Of a stretch of DNA of 64,000 nt, positions 13,316-26,447 are shown piece by piece. The translations under genes were made by a program, and so were the position numbers. Under the pieces are notes generated by a model. That model was not told where the DNA came from. It saw nothing but the letters and a program-made list of their open reading frames with translations, and made no database searches. The number at the start of each line of letters is the position of its first letter. Within the stretch, counting starts at the first letter, position 1. Source of the DNA: a gamma proteobacterium HdN1 (GTDB lineage Bacteria; Pseudomonadota; Gammaproteobacteria; Pseudomonadales; Ketobacteraceae); assembly GCA_000198515.1 (NCBI GenBank), contig FP929140.1:1-64000 (forward strand). Reading direction: 5' to 3'.

Positions 13316-15388
13316 GTGACGGAGCTATCTGCTGAAGCCAAACGGGCGAATGTCGCGTTGTTCTCGGAAAAGATCCCCGTGTTAGTGATCTTGACCGTGT
13401 TGGTGTTCTTGATATTCGCCCGGACGGGTGAAAGCATTCATGGACAGATGACTAAACTGGGCGAATATTTTTGGGACGATTACTTTTCGCTCCGTGCTGA
13501 ACCAAAACGTCCTACCTGCGATCTGCAGATGGACATCACCGCGCGCCTCAATCAACTTGAGGCGCAGGCAAGCCAATCAAGCGATGATTTTGATGATTTG
13601 CTTGATAGCGGCTTTGATCGCGAAGCCGCGCGCACCTCGCTAGAAAACCAACATCGAGTTTGTCAGCAACAGTATCAGGCGCTTGAACAGTATGAAGCTC
13701 GGGTTACGATCTGGGTTAAGCTGTTCCGTGGCCTTGAACACCAGTTCTCGCAAGCGAGTATCTTTGCCACCGCACAGCAGGCAGCAATTTTGTTGGTGCT
13801 GTTGTTCTTCGCGGCAGGCATTGCAACTCACAAGCGGCACCATATTGCGTTTCGCCCGATGATCTGGTCGTTGGACTTTAAGGTTTCGACAACTACGCAA
13901 TTCTTAGCAAACGCATCTTTGGCGATCTCTGCGTGGTTGTATCGCTCCGCAACGTACAATTCAAGCATTGCTGTGAACGATCCGTTCATGGTGAATGGGC
14001 TGATGATCGGCACAACCGTGCTTGCAGTGATCTCCCTGTATCAACTATTCAACATACCAAAGCGCGCAATTCCGGGTGGAAAAGTTGGCCATGCCCTCCT
14101 CTCAATTCCGCTTTATACCTATGTAATGTTGATATTTGCAGTAGTCGTATTTTTCCAGCAGCAACATCCTGCGGGCTTGTCCATCTATTTCAGCGCATAC
14201 TTCGACAACGCAGGTACTTACCTGGATGTTGGTCTGTATTTGTGGTGCGGTATGCTGTTGAAACAGACTCAGATCGGCGAGCGAGTGTTCAGCATCTTTA
14301 CCCCTTGGAAACTGCCGCCTGAATTGCTTGCAACCGTTGCGATTCTCGTAATGGCGATTCCGACTGCCTACACTGGAGCTTCCTCCATTATTATTCTGGC
14401 CGCCGGCACCGTTGTATATCGGGAACTCCGTAAAGTCGGTACGCGCCGTCAGCTAGCTCTTGCCGTTACTGCAATGTCCGGTAGCTCTGGCGTTGTTCTA
14501 GCGCCCTGCTTGATCGTTATTATTATCTCGATTCTTAATAAGCAGGTGACGACCGATGCGCTATTCCACTGGGGGGCGCGCGTATTTCTGCTTACAGTCG
14601 TAGTGTTCTTCATCTACGCCATGATCATTAAAAGAGAACCGCTACGCCTCGCGCCTTTTAGCAAGGCGTGGCGGCCCTCATTGGCAAACATGCGCCCGTT
14701 GATCCCCTATATCATCGTGTTCTTCCTTGTATCCTTGGTGTATTCCATTTTCCTTGAAGCGCATCTTGATCAGTTTTCGGCGCCAATCATGCTGCCCGTT
14801 ATCTTGTTTGCCATCATTGTGTTTGAACGTTATTTCGCGAAGGCCACACCTATCTACCACGATCCAGAGCGTTCCGATAGCGTAGGGGGTGCATTAACGC
14901 GAGCAATGAGTGACGCTTCCGAGCATATCGGCGCGCTGTTGTTCCTCATGGCCACGTTTATCATCATGACCAGCCTTGGTGGGAAAGTGGTTTCAGCAAC
15001 ATTCATAACGGAAATCGAAAACAAGTGGCTGCTGATGACATGCTTAATGTTCATGTTTGTCGCTGTCGGCATGTTCATGGAATCCATTGCTGCGATCGGT
15101 TTGATCTCGCTTGCGATGGCACCCTTTGCATACCAAGCGGGTGTAAACCCGGTTCACTTCTGGATGACTTGTTTGGTTGCGCTGGAACTTGGCTACCTCA
15201 CACCACCTATGAACTTGAGCCACCTGTTCACTAGGCAAATTGTCGGCGAAACAGAGTGTGGAAAAGCAGCGGAAGAAGGCGACACGTTCTTCTATCGTCA
15301 TGAGCGCTTGATCCTACCGATCATGGTTATGGGCACCGTACTCTTGATCGTAACCTTTGGCCCGGTGATCGCAGGTCTATATTCTTGA
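13316..15388 (+). CDS. TRAP transporter large permease, fused small and large subunits (QM)
   Basis: The product is a 690-residue polytopic inner-membrane protein. The last ~400 residues look like the DctM large subunit, with many hydrophobic helices and conserved stretches such as IPTAYTGASSIIILAAG and LTPPMNLSHLF. The N-terminal part should hold the small (DctQ-like) subunit fused on. Unusually, about 100 hydrophilic residues (roughly 45-150, with two Cys) separate the first membrane helix from the next. The start is GTG 13316, behind a perfect AGGAGG. It is the last gene of the operon and is followed by a strong terminator. It would drive sodium- or proton-coupled uptake of the ligand held by the neighbouring binding protein. 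Confidence 0.82.
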   Translation: MTELSAEAKRANVALFSEKIPVLVILTVLVFLIFARTGESIHGQMTKLGEYFWDDYFSLRAEPKRPTCDLQMDITARLNQLEAQASQSSDDFDDLLDSGFDREAARTSLENQHRVCQQQYQALEQYEARVTIWVKLFRGLEHQFSQASIFATAQQAAILLVLLFFAAGIATHKRHHIAFRPMIWSLDFKVSTTTQFLANASLAISAWLYRSATYNSSIAVNDPFMVNGLMIGTTVLAVISLYQLFNIPKRAIPGGKVGHALLSIPLYTYVMLIFAVVVFFQQQHPAGLSIYFSAYFDNAGTYLDVGLYLWCGMLLKQTQIGERVFSIFTPWKLPPELLATVAILVMAIPTAYTGASSIIILAAGTVVYRELRKVGTRRQLALAVTAMSGSSGVVLAPCLIVIIISILNKQVTTDALFHWGARVFLLTVVVFFIYAMIIKREPLRLAPFSKAWRPSLANMRPLIPYIIVFFLVSLVYSIFLEAHLDQFSAPIMLPVILFAIIVFERYFAKATPIYHDPERSDSVGGALTRAMSDASEHIGALLFLMATFIIMTSLGGKVVSATFITEIENKWLLMTCLMFMFVAVGMFMESIAAIGLISLAMAPFAYQAGVNPVHFWMTCLVALELGYLTPPMNLSHLFTRQIVGETECGKAAEEGDTFFYRHERLILPIMVMGTVLLIVTFGPVIAGLYS

Positions 15389-15423
15389 TCGATGATTGCT
15401 TGTAAAGATTGTTAATAGTAACG

Positions 15424-15462
15424 AAAACGCCGCCAAGCTTTTGAGCAAGGCGGCGTTTTTTT
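15424..15462 (+). terminator. Rho-independent terminator after the TRAP operon
   Basis: The stem is AACGCCGCC / GGCGGCGTT around a 14-base loop (15435-15448), followed by seven T (15456-15462). It closes the transporter operon 36 bases after the permease stop. Confidence 0.93.
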
Positions 15463-15588
15463 GTAAGCTAGCGCCAATCCCATTGAAGAATTATCAGACA
15501 ACGCAAACACGATTAAATCGACTGTAGCGCTAATGTGGCCGCCCTTCTCTCGTGAGTTTTTTGTACCTTAAAACACTTTGTAGCCCCA

Positions 15589-16299
15589 ATGCGCGAATAC
15601 ACCTCCTCAACCGTTGCGCCCAAAGTGATCCCCCTAGGTGATAGCGCTTTTTTGCTATATTTTAATGCGCAATGCGCTTCAACCGCTGAATCAATGGTGC
15701 TCGGATATCAAAAAGCTTTGAAGGTCGCAGCGCCTGCTTGGCTCATTGAGCTTGTTCCCGCACCCGACACGCTTTACCTGCAATACGATCCCTATCTCCT
15801 CCACCAGAGAGGTGGAGCTTATGCAGAATGGTTGGCTTGGTTAACTGCCCTACCCTATCAACCGCTGCAGCTTGAAATGCGTAGATCACACACGCTACCG
15901 ATTTGTTACGCGCCTGAGTTCGGGATTGATCTTGAATTTATCGCTACAGTCCTAAAGCTTTCGGTATCAGAGATCGTTCACCTACACTGCGGGGCAAGCT
16001 ACCGCGTCCAGATGATTGGGTTTGCCCCCGGCTTCCCCTACTTAACCGGCCTTCCCGCTGCTTTGCAAATGCCGAGGCGGGCCACGCCAAGGACTAGGCT
16101 TCCAGCAGGGAGCGTCGCAGTTGCAGATCAGCGCTGTGGTATTTACCCCGCCGCGTTGCCGGGTGGGTGGCATGTTTTGGGCCGAACTCCTACTACGCTA
16201 TTCGATCCAAATCAATCTGAGCTGTGTTTACTTTCGATGGGCGATACCGTTCGATTCGTCGAAATCGACCTCCCCACATTTAAAGCGCTCGCGAAATGA
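15589..16299 (+). CDS. pxpB: 5-oxoprolinase subunit B
   Basis: PxpB is one of three subunits of the prokaryotic ATP-dependent 5-oxoprolinase, which opens pyroglutamate to glutamate and removes a damage product of glutamine. The family segment YRVQMIGFAPGFPYLTGLP is present, with RTRLPAGSVAVADQRCGIYP after it. The length is 236 residues (E. coli 218). ATG 15589 has no clear ribosome binding site. The stop overlaps the pxpC start by four bases (ATGA), so translation of pxpB and pxpC is probably coupled. Confidence 0.94.
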   Translation: MREYTSSTVAPKVIPLGDSAFLLYFNAQCASTAESMVLGYQKALKVAAPAWLIELVPAPDTLYLQYDPYLLHQRGGAYAEWLAWLTALPYQPLQLEMRRSHTLPICYAPEFGIDLEFIATVLKLSVSEIVHLHCGASYRVQMIGFAPGFPYLTGLPAALQMPRRATPRTRLPAGSVAVADQRCGIYPAALPGGWHVLGRTPTTLFDPNQSELCLLSMGDTVRFVEIDLPTFKALAK

Positions 16300-17480
16300 T
16301 CACGATAATTCACCCGGGCTTGCTCACGACAGTACAGGGACCTCCCCGCCATAATGTCCAAGCCTACGGCGTGAGCCCCGGTGGAGCGCAAGACCTGCAA
16401 GCTTTCCGAATTGGTAACTGGCTGGTTGGCAATGAAGACGATTGTCCAGCGTTGGAGATCACTTTAATAGGTCCAACCCTTCGGTTTGAGTATGCGGCGT
16501 TAATTTCAATCACAGGAGCCTTGTGCAAAATTACCCGGAAATCCCAAGCGCATCGCTACAGCTCATCAACGCTCACGCCATGGAGCCCGGTCCTCGTAGA
16601 TGCCGGCGATATTTTGATTTTCGGAGACATGCCACGCGGCTTTCGTACATATCTTTGTGTGCGCGGAGGTATTCACGTGGCCCCAGTTTTAAGAGGATTT
16701 GGCACGGATCTTAAGAACGGTTTTGGCGGCCATCAAGGCCGAGCTCTACAGAAAGGCGACGTTATCTCGCTTAACGTATCGACTGCGCCCGTGCACTCAG
16801 CAAATCCAGAGCCCCAACGCGCGACCTACCGGCGAGTTCCGCCACGATTCGGTCGAGATGCAGGGTCTTGGTCGGTATCACTTTGGCACCCTTGGTATCC
16901 AAACCTAGGTGATTCCGTCCTTTGGCTTCCTTACGACTCCGTGGCCCCTAATTTTAAAGGCCCAGCGGCGAGTCAACGGCAAAACAATATCCCATCTTGC
17001 GCGCAAGACCTTGTAAACCCTCTAGACCAGCCCTGCAAGGTGCTCCCCGCCTCCGACCGCCAAGGATTGCGTATCACACCTATTGTGCCACTACCATGCC
17101 GCAAGGTTGAGCCCGCCTGCTCTCCTGACACATCACAAACGCAATCGCACGTTGCTCGAGCCGCACCGTGGGAATCAAATTCGACAGGCGTATGCTTTGG
17201 GCTGATCCAACTCCCACCCGATGGAAATCCTGTCGTTTTACTTGCTGACCATCAGGCAAGCGGTGGATACCCCATCCTTGGCGTAGTCGCGAGCGTGTCA
17301 AGATCTCATCTCAGCCAGTTGCGTCCAGGAGACAAGGTTACCTTCCGTCGTATTACCTTAGCAGCTGCTCAAAAAGCGTTAATTGCACAAGAAGAATCCC
17401 TTCGTTATCTTAGGCTTCAACTGACACATAAATTGGCCTCGTTAGGTCTGCGGGACAACGACTACTTTGCAAACTCTTGA
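16296..17480 (+). CDS. pxpC: 5-oxoprolinase subunit C
   Basis: PxpC is the biotin-carboxylase-related subunit of 5-oxoprolinase and works with PxpA and PxpB. It starts with the family pattern PGLLTTVQGPPRHNVQAYGVSPGGAQD. RTYLCVRGGIHVAPVLRGFGTD and GNPVVLLADHQASGGYPILG are also diagnostic. At 394 residues it is longer than E. coli PxpC (310). The extra length is mostly a Pro- and Cys-rich segment around residues 225-300. It overlaps pxpB by 4 bases and pxpA by 14. Confidence 0.93.
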   Translation: MITIIHPGLLTTVQGPPRHNVQAYGVSPGGAQDLQAFRIGNWLVGNEDDCPALEITLIGPTLRFEYAALISITGALCKITRKSQAHRYSSSTLTPWSPVLVDAGDILIFGDMPRGFRTYLCVRGGIHVAPVLRGFGTDLKNGFGGHQGRALQKGDVISLNVSTAPVHSANPEPQRATYRRVPPRFGRDAGSWSVSLWHPWYPNLGDSVLWLPYDSVAPNFKGPAASQRQNNIPSCAQDLVNPLDQPCKVLPASDRQGLRITPIVPLPCRKVEPACSPDTSQTQSHVARAAPWESNSTGVCFGLIQLPPDGNPVVLLADHQASGGYPILGVVASVSRSHLSQLRPGDKVTFRRITLAAAQKALIAQEESLRYLRLQLTHKLASLGLRDNDYFANS

Positions 17481-18186
17481 ATTAAACGCAGACGTTGGAG
17501 AAGGTGGGCGATATGATGAGCGTTTGATGCCCCTTATTCAGCGCGCAAACATCGCGTGCGGCGGGCACGCCGGCGATAACGCCAGCATCACCAACAGCCT
17601 GCGCCTGACCGCGCGCTACGGGGTGGCAGCGGGCGCTCACCCTTCTTATCCTGACCGCGATGGCTTTGGTCGGATTGAAACCCATGCCACGCCAGACCAA
17701 ATCGAAGCCGCCTGCTTGCAGCAGCTCCGTCACTTCAAAGCGCTCGCGGACTTCGAAAGTGTCCCCGTCGTTCATGTAAAGCCCCACGGAGCCCTCTACC
17801 ACCGCCTCATGAAAGACGGCGCCGCCGCAAACGCCTTCATGCGAGCGGTCACTATCACTTATGGTCGGATTATGATCATTGGCCAGCCAAACACCGCATT
17901 GGAGGATAGCGCCGCACTTTTGGGTTGCCCCTATTCCCGAGAAATGTTCGCGGATCGACGCTATGAGGCAGATGGAACGCTCACACCGAGAACCCATGCC
18001 GACGCATTGATTACCGATATTAACGAGTCCATTTTTCAGGTGCGAACGCTGAATAGCACTGGTTACGTTTATGCCCGAACAGGAGAAAAAATTGCGCTAC
18101 AAGCAGATACGGTATGTGTACACGGTGACCACGACGTTGCGCTATCGCTCGTAGAACATCTCCGCAACCTAGTATGTAAGTCATAG
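17467..18186 (+). CDS. pxpA: 5-oxoprolinase subunit A (LamB/YcsF family)
   Basis: PxpA is the subunit that activates and cleaves 5-oxoproline. The N-terminus LELNADVGEGGRYDERLMP and the metal-site region NIACGGHAGD are typical, as is VKPHGALYHRL. The length is 239 residues (E. coli 244). The only suitable start is TTG 17467: an in-frame stop lies at 17443 and no ATG or GTG occurs between. The gene therefore begins 14 bases inside pxpC, which suggests translational coupling. It is the last gene of the operon. Confidence 0.93.
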   Translation: MQTLELNADVGEGGRYDERLMPLIQRANIACGGHAGDNASITNSLRLTARYGVAAGAHPSYPDRDGFGRIETHATPDQIEAACLQQLRHFKALADFESVPVVHVKPHGALYHRLMKDGAAANAFMRAVTITYGRIMIIGQPNTALEDSAALLGCPYSREMFADRRYEADGTLTPRTHADALITDINESIFQVRTLNSTGYVYARTGEKIALQADTVCVHGDHDVALSLVEHLRNLVCKS

Positions 18187-18235
18187 AGAACAGCGGTTAG
18201 CCTCTAAACTGTAGAGCTAGTTAAAAAAACATAAG

Positions 18236-18700
18236 CTACAGAATACCGGCATCCAGTCCCGCCGCCATATACATACCAAGCTCGCGGGCCTGCTCAACGA
18301 ACTCCTCCCGAAAATCTCCACGGCAAATCAGTGGTTCTCGTGCCGCGCGCCAGCGCAGTCCGGTTACAATGGTCTCCACTCCCCGCCTCGTCCCAGTCCC
18401 ATCCGACCCCGCACGAACGCACAACGCATAAGGCCGCCCCTGTGTTAGCTCAAGACACGGATAATAGATCCGGTCAAAAAAATCTTTGAGCGCGCCGCTC
18501 ATGTAGCCAAGGTTCTCAGGCGTCCCAAGGATAATTGCATCCGCACTGAGTACGTCATCCGCCGTTGCTTTTAGTGGCGCAACGGCCCTAGTTGCAACCC
18601 CCTCAATCGCCGGATCTTGAGCGCCGTCGATCATCGCAGCAAGCATTCGGCGCGTATTCTCAGATGGAGTATGGGCAACGATCAGTAGGTGCTTTGTCAT
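18236..18700 (-). CDS. Flavodoxin-fold NAD(P)H-dependent oxidoreductase family protein
   Basis: The product has 154 residues. The start MTKHLLIVAHTPSENTRRM is the FMN-phosphate loop of flavodoxin-like reductases. ADAIILGTPENLGYMSGALKDFFDR is the second flavin-binding loop of the WrbA/flavodoxin_2 group. It is cytoplasmic, since there is no signal peptide. The substrate cannot be predicted. It converges on pxpA with a 49-base gap and lies just upstream of the rRNA promoters on the opposite strand. Confidence 0.75.
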   Translation of the reverse strand: MTKHLLIVAHTPSENTRRMLAAMIDGAQDPAIEGVATRAVAPLKATADDVLSADAIILGTPENLGYMSGALKDFFDRIYYPCLELTQGRPYALCVRAGSDGTGTRRGVETIVTGLRWRAAREPLICRGDFREEFVEQARELGMYMAAGLDAGIL

Positions 18701-18865
18701 TTATCCTCCGAAAGATCTGTAGCGAGGTGCTACGCTTTGCGCGGATGGGTGCACTTTTCAAACACACTGTAGCTCAAAAAGTTTGCGACTGGGTGGCCAT
18801 TATGGTGGCGGAAGCATGGAAGAGCGGGCCATGCTTTGCATTCCGATATTTCCCGAAATAAGTCG

Positions 18866-18893
18866 TTGACAGTTTTTCAAAAACCTTTAAGAT
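18866..18893 (+). promoter_or_regulatory. rRNA operon promoter P1
   Basis: A consensus -35 TTGACA lies at 18866-18871 and a -10 TAAGAT at 18888-18893, with a 16-base spacer. It is followed by a GC-rich discriminator (GCGC), as in stringently controlled rRNA promoters. Confidence 0.75.
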
Positions 18894-18968
18894 GCGCACC
18901 ACTCCGAAGCGAGACGCTCTGAAGAGAGCGGAAGGTGAAGGAAGCGTGAACCGGGTTGAAAAAAACGG

Positions 18969-18996
18969 TTGACAAGGTAGCCAAACAGCGTAGAAT
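18969..18996 (+). promoter_or_regulatory. rRNA operon promoter P2
   Basis: A consensus -35 TTGACA lies at 18969-18974 and a -10 TAGAAT at 18991-18996, with a 16-base spacer and a GCGC discriminator. It is 103 bp downstream of P1, giving the tandem arrangement usual for rrn operons. Confidence 0.85.
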
Positions 18997-19042
18997 GCGC
19001 GGCTCCCAAGCAGCAAGCCTGAACACAGGCTGAGCGAAAAAG

Positions 19043-19052
19043 TTCTTTAACA
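19043..19052 (+). promoter_or_regulatory. boxA antitermination element in the rRNA leader
   Basis: TTCTTTAACA matches the core of E. coli rrn boxA (TGCTCTTTAACA). It lies about 120 bases upstream of 16S and is the expected binding site for NusB/S10 in rRNA antitermination. Confidence 0.8.
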
Positions 19053-19173
19053 ATTCGAATTGATAGTAATGCGTGTGGGTATTTGTGCTGAAGGTATAGA
19101 GATATATCGGCAAGTACAAAGACCTCGAAAAGAGATTTGAGTACGAGCCAAGTCGCAAGACGAAAGAGATTGA

Positions 19174-20706
<1,533 letters not shown>

Positions 20707-20792
20707 AATAAAGCCTGAAAGCGCAAGTACTCACACTCATTACTGTTAAAACGAATTGTCAGCTTGGGCTGAGACTCAGGTTGTAAGGCATT

Positions 20793-20869
<77 letters not shown>

Positions 20870-20883
20870 GTGTTTTGGAGAAT

Positions 20884-20959
20884 GGGGCCATAGCTCAGCT
20901 GGGAGAGCGCCTGCTTTGCACGCAGGAGGTCAGGAGTTCGATCCTCCTTGGCTCCACCA
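20884..20959 (+). tRNA. tRNA-Ala (TGC)
   Basis: This is a 76-base cloverleaf with acceptor stem GGGGCCA/TGGCTCC, encoded CCA at 20957-20959 and anticodon TGC at 20917-20919 between the CCTGC and GCAGG arms. It lies 14 bases after tRNA-Ile in the rRNA spacer. Confidence 0.97.
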
Positions 20960-21307
20960 GATTGGGGGTTTGGAAGGAAGTGTATCGGAAGGAAGTGTAA
21001 AGGCAAAAGGTGTAAGGTAAAAGGGTTAGAAAATAGAACCAAGCTTTCGATGTTTTTTTGAGAAAGAGATTTTGAAGAAACGGCGTTAAGAAAGAGAGTT
21101 TGTTTCTAGTTTTTTAGCTGGAACCACAGGAAGCCCCTGTGAGTGTTCTTTAACAGGTAGGATAATGAGAAGAGCTTGCAATCATTGCATTCGAAAGGAT
21201 GTAGGGGATTGCAAGAGTAAAGAGTTAAAGATCAAGCGATCTTGGATCTGAACAAAGGCGATAGAGATAGCAAGTTTGCGAAGACATGCCCTTTTTTAGG
21301 GTTATAT
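20960..21307 (+). other. tRNA-Ala to 23S spacer of the rRNA operon
   Basis: This is transcribed spacer with no gene. It holds a second boxA (TTCTTTAACA, 21146-21155). Its 3' end is one strand of the 23S processing stem: bases 21296-21315 are perfectly complementary over 20 bp to 24189-24208 beyond the 23S 3' end, the expected RNase III substrate. Confidence 0.85.
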
Positions 21308-24198
<2,891 letters not shown>

Positions 24199-24339
24199 AT
24201 AACCCTAAGCGAGGTTATGTGCATTCAGGCCTGCTACGAAATTGCCTTTAGAACAAGGCGCTTGATCGACTCGATCTTCTCATCTTACCGAATTCGGGTG
24301 TAGACGTTTCCTTCGGGAGACGCAATACACCCAACCGTT

Positions 24340-24458
24340 TGCCTGACGACTATAGAGCAGTGGCCCCACCTGATCCCATCCCGAACTCAGAAGTGAAACG
24401 CTGCATCGCCGATGGTAGTGTGGGGTCTCCCCATGTGAGAGTAGGACATTGTCAGGTC
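24340..24458 (+). rRNA. rrf: 5S ribosomal RNA
   Basis: The terminal helix is GCCTGAC (24341-24347) paired with GTCAGGT (24451-24457). The conserved core CCGAACTCAGAAGTGAAAC and GCCGATGGTAGTGTGGGG is present. The length is about 119 bases. Confidence 0.95.
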
Positions 24459-24465
24459 CTTATTG

Positions 24466-24501
24466 AAAACGCCTCAGTCTCTTGGACTGGGGCGTTTTTT
24501 T
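24466..24501 (+). terminator. rRNA operon terminator
   Basis: The hairpin AAACGCCTCAGTC / GGACTGGGGCGTTT has a short loop and is followed by a run of seven T. It begins 8 bases after the 5S end. Confidence 0.93.
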
Positions 24502-24626
24502 ATGCGCCGAGGTTCTTGAAAAACGCGCGGGCGCTTCACCTGATGGCGCGTCGTAAATGCCATAAGATCCAACGTTTGCTTCCGTCAGCGGTGTCTATAT
24601 CCTCATTTGCAAGGAGGGGACTGTCG

Positions 24627-25343
24627 ATGTTTGCAGGAAAAAAATATCGCGCGCTGAAGTTATACGCGGTACTCAAGGTCATAGCGTTCACCGCCGTGGT
24701 TTGCTCAACTCCGGCGTTTTCAGGGGATGTAGTATACACAGGGGTCCATGCGGATGGTTCGAGGTGGTTTAGCGACACGCTCCCAGCGGCTGGTGTCCCC
24801 TATACTACCCGCCAAAAACCGGCAATCACTGAGCCCACAGTCAGCGATTTGGCGACAAATGAACTCGCGAGCAGCAAAGCAACAACTAAGCCTGTCGCAG
24901 CAAAACTCGACACGCCCGACAAAGAGCCTAGCGCTAGGGCTAGCGCAAAGGCACATAACGAAAAGCCGCAAGTCGCTCGTTCGGCGATCGCGGAAGCCAA
25001 GGCGGAGCCTAAAATTGTTCTGCATAAACCTCAACCTAAGCCTAAGTCTCAACCTAAACCTGTCGCGCAAAACCCTGTGCCAGCGGTGGGTAGTAACGCC
25101 AAGACGGCAATTGTCCAGCAAAAGCCTCGCCAGAGGCGAGCCTCTTCAGTGAGGCGCGAACGCATCTATGTTTCTACCCTTTCTGAGCGAGAAGTGCGTC
25201 GCTGTGAACGCTATGACGTTGGTTTAAGGAAAATTTCTGCGAGGTTGCGTGAGAGCCATTCTGCGCGTGCGGGTGTAAGACTTCACGCGCGTAAAAGGGA
25301 CTTGGAGGACTTGCGTAATACAGAATGTCGGAACCGTCGGTAG
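24627..25343 (+). CDS. Secreted DUF4124-like protein with Lys/Pro-rich linker
   Basis: The product has 238 residues. ATG 24627 follows AAGGAGGGGA, a very strong ribosome binding site; the open frame continues back into 5S rRNA, which is certainly not coding. A signal peptide or N-terminal anchor (KVIAFTAVVCSTPAFSGD) precedes VYTGVHADGSRWFSDTLP. That segment resembles the DUF4124 pattern of periplasmic proteins (VYK..DADG...FSDTP). A long Ala/Lys/Pro linker with KPQPKPKSQPKP repeats follows. The basic helical C-terminus contains SEREVRRCERYDVGLRKISA. The function is unknown and the location is probably periplasmic. Confidence 0.7.
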   Translation: MFAGKKYRALKLYAVLKVIAFTAVVCSTPAFSGDVVYTGVHADGSRWFSDTLPAAGVPYTTRQKPAITEPTVSDLATNELASSKATTKPVAAKLDTPDKEPSARASAKAHNEKPQVARSAIAEAKAEPKIVLHKPQPKPKSQPKPVAQNPVPAVGSNAKTAIVQQKPRQRRASSVRRERIYVSTLSEREVRRCERYDVGLRKISARLRESHSARAGVRLHARKRDLEDLRNTECRNRR

Positions 25344-25472
25344 AAAATTCTTCGTGAGATGGATTACTTGACGTCGCAAAGCAAGTTGAGTGTGCTCGCC
25401 GCCTACACAGGGTGATGTGCGCGGCGAGGGGATGAGCGTGGATTTTTAATGCGCTAGAAATTGTCCTAGCGT

Positions 25473-26390
25473 TTAGCCGGCTAAGTAGCGAGGCAGTTGG
25501 TCTTCTTTCAGGACTTGCTGAATACCTTCTGCGAAGGGGCGGTTCCGGAAACCTAGGTCGCGGGCGGCTTTGGCGTTGTCGATACGAATCCCTATTGGTA
25601 AAGGCAGGGCAAATATTCTCCGCTTCTTCGGGACACGTTCACCGATGGCTTTGATTAGCTCTGCGACTTGAATGTCTGCGCCGCCTACGTTATAGGCTTG
25701 TCCAATGCTTACGTCGTTCGCTAAAGCGCCTGTTACCGCGTCGGCAACATCTCCTGCGTAAACCACTGGGAAACGGATGCTTGGCATTGGTAGTAAGGGC
25801 GCTCTCAGTAGCTGGTAGATCGGGCGTAGGCAGTTGTTGTCTCTCGCCCCGTAAACAGCGGTTGGCCGCAATGTTGTAAGGTCTAGCTTGAGTTGTTGTG
25901 CAAGGTTCCAAGCAAGCGCCTCGCTTGTTTGCTTCGTGGCGCGATACGCGCCGCCTTGGCGTTTTGCGCCGTTGAGCTGCGGGGATTCCTCGGTGAGTGT
26001 GCGAAGTACCGACCAGCGGTAAATTCCGAAGGTGCTTATTTGAACGATTCGCTTTACGCCGGCGCTTTGCGCAGCTTCCATTACATTGCGCGTACCATCG
26101 AGGTTGGCTTTTTCGTGTGCGTCCCAAGCTCCCATACTTTTCTGAACGATGTACAATGCGGCGTTTGCAACTACAGCGTCGCAGCCTTGAAACGCTGCGG
26201 TAAGTGCCGCAGGGTCGTTGAGGTCCGCTTTGCGAAAAGTGACGCCTTCTTTGGCGAGAAAATCTGCCTTTGCGGGGTTCCTTACCACGCCGATAACGGA
26301 TGCGCCGGCTGCTAAGAGGCTGCGGCAGATGTATACGCCGATCATTCCGCTTGCGCCGGTGACAGCGATCGTTTTTCCTTTCAGTTTCAT
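25473..26390 (-). CDS. NAD(P)-dependent epimerase/dehydratase (extended SDR)
   Basis: The product has 305 residues. The N-terminal nucleotide-binding motif VTGASGMIGVYI (GxxGxxG) and a later YRATKQTSEAL (YxxxK catalytic pair) define an extended short-chain dehydrogenase. The NAD-binding half and the substrate half (VYGARDNNCLRPIYQLL, FPVVYAGDVADAV) are complete. ATG 26390 is preceded by AAAGGA, which favours it over the upstream ATG at 26423. It is last in a run of three minus-strand genes that starts at 28987. The sugar or other substrate is not predictable. Confidence 0.82.
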   Translation of the reverse strand: MKLKGKTIAVTGASGMIGVYICRSLLAAGASVIGVVRNPAKADFLAKEGVTFRKADLNDPAALTAAFQGCDAVVANAALYIVQKSMGAWDAHEKANLDGTRNVMEAAQSAGVKRIVQISTFGIYRWSVLRTLTEESPQLNGAKRQGGAYRATKQTSEALAWNLAQQLKLDLTTLRPTAVYGARDNNCLRPIYQLLRAPLLPMPSIRFPVVYAGDVADAVTGALANDVSIGQAYNVGGADIQVAELIKAIGERVPKKRRIFALPLPIGIRIDNAKAARDLGFRNRPFAEGIQQVLKEDQLPRYLAG

Positions 26391-26447
26391 GGTAGATCCT
26401 TTGTGTCGGTGGAGGTGCATCAAAAGTAGCGTACTGGGCTGATCGAC

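Noticed and set aside
24339-24626. Upstream extension of the DUF4124-like gene into 5S rRNA
   Set aside because: It would translate rRNA and the rRNA terminator. ATG 24627 has a near-perfect ribosome binding site and a signal-peptide-like N-terminus.
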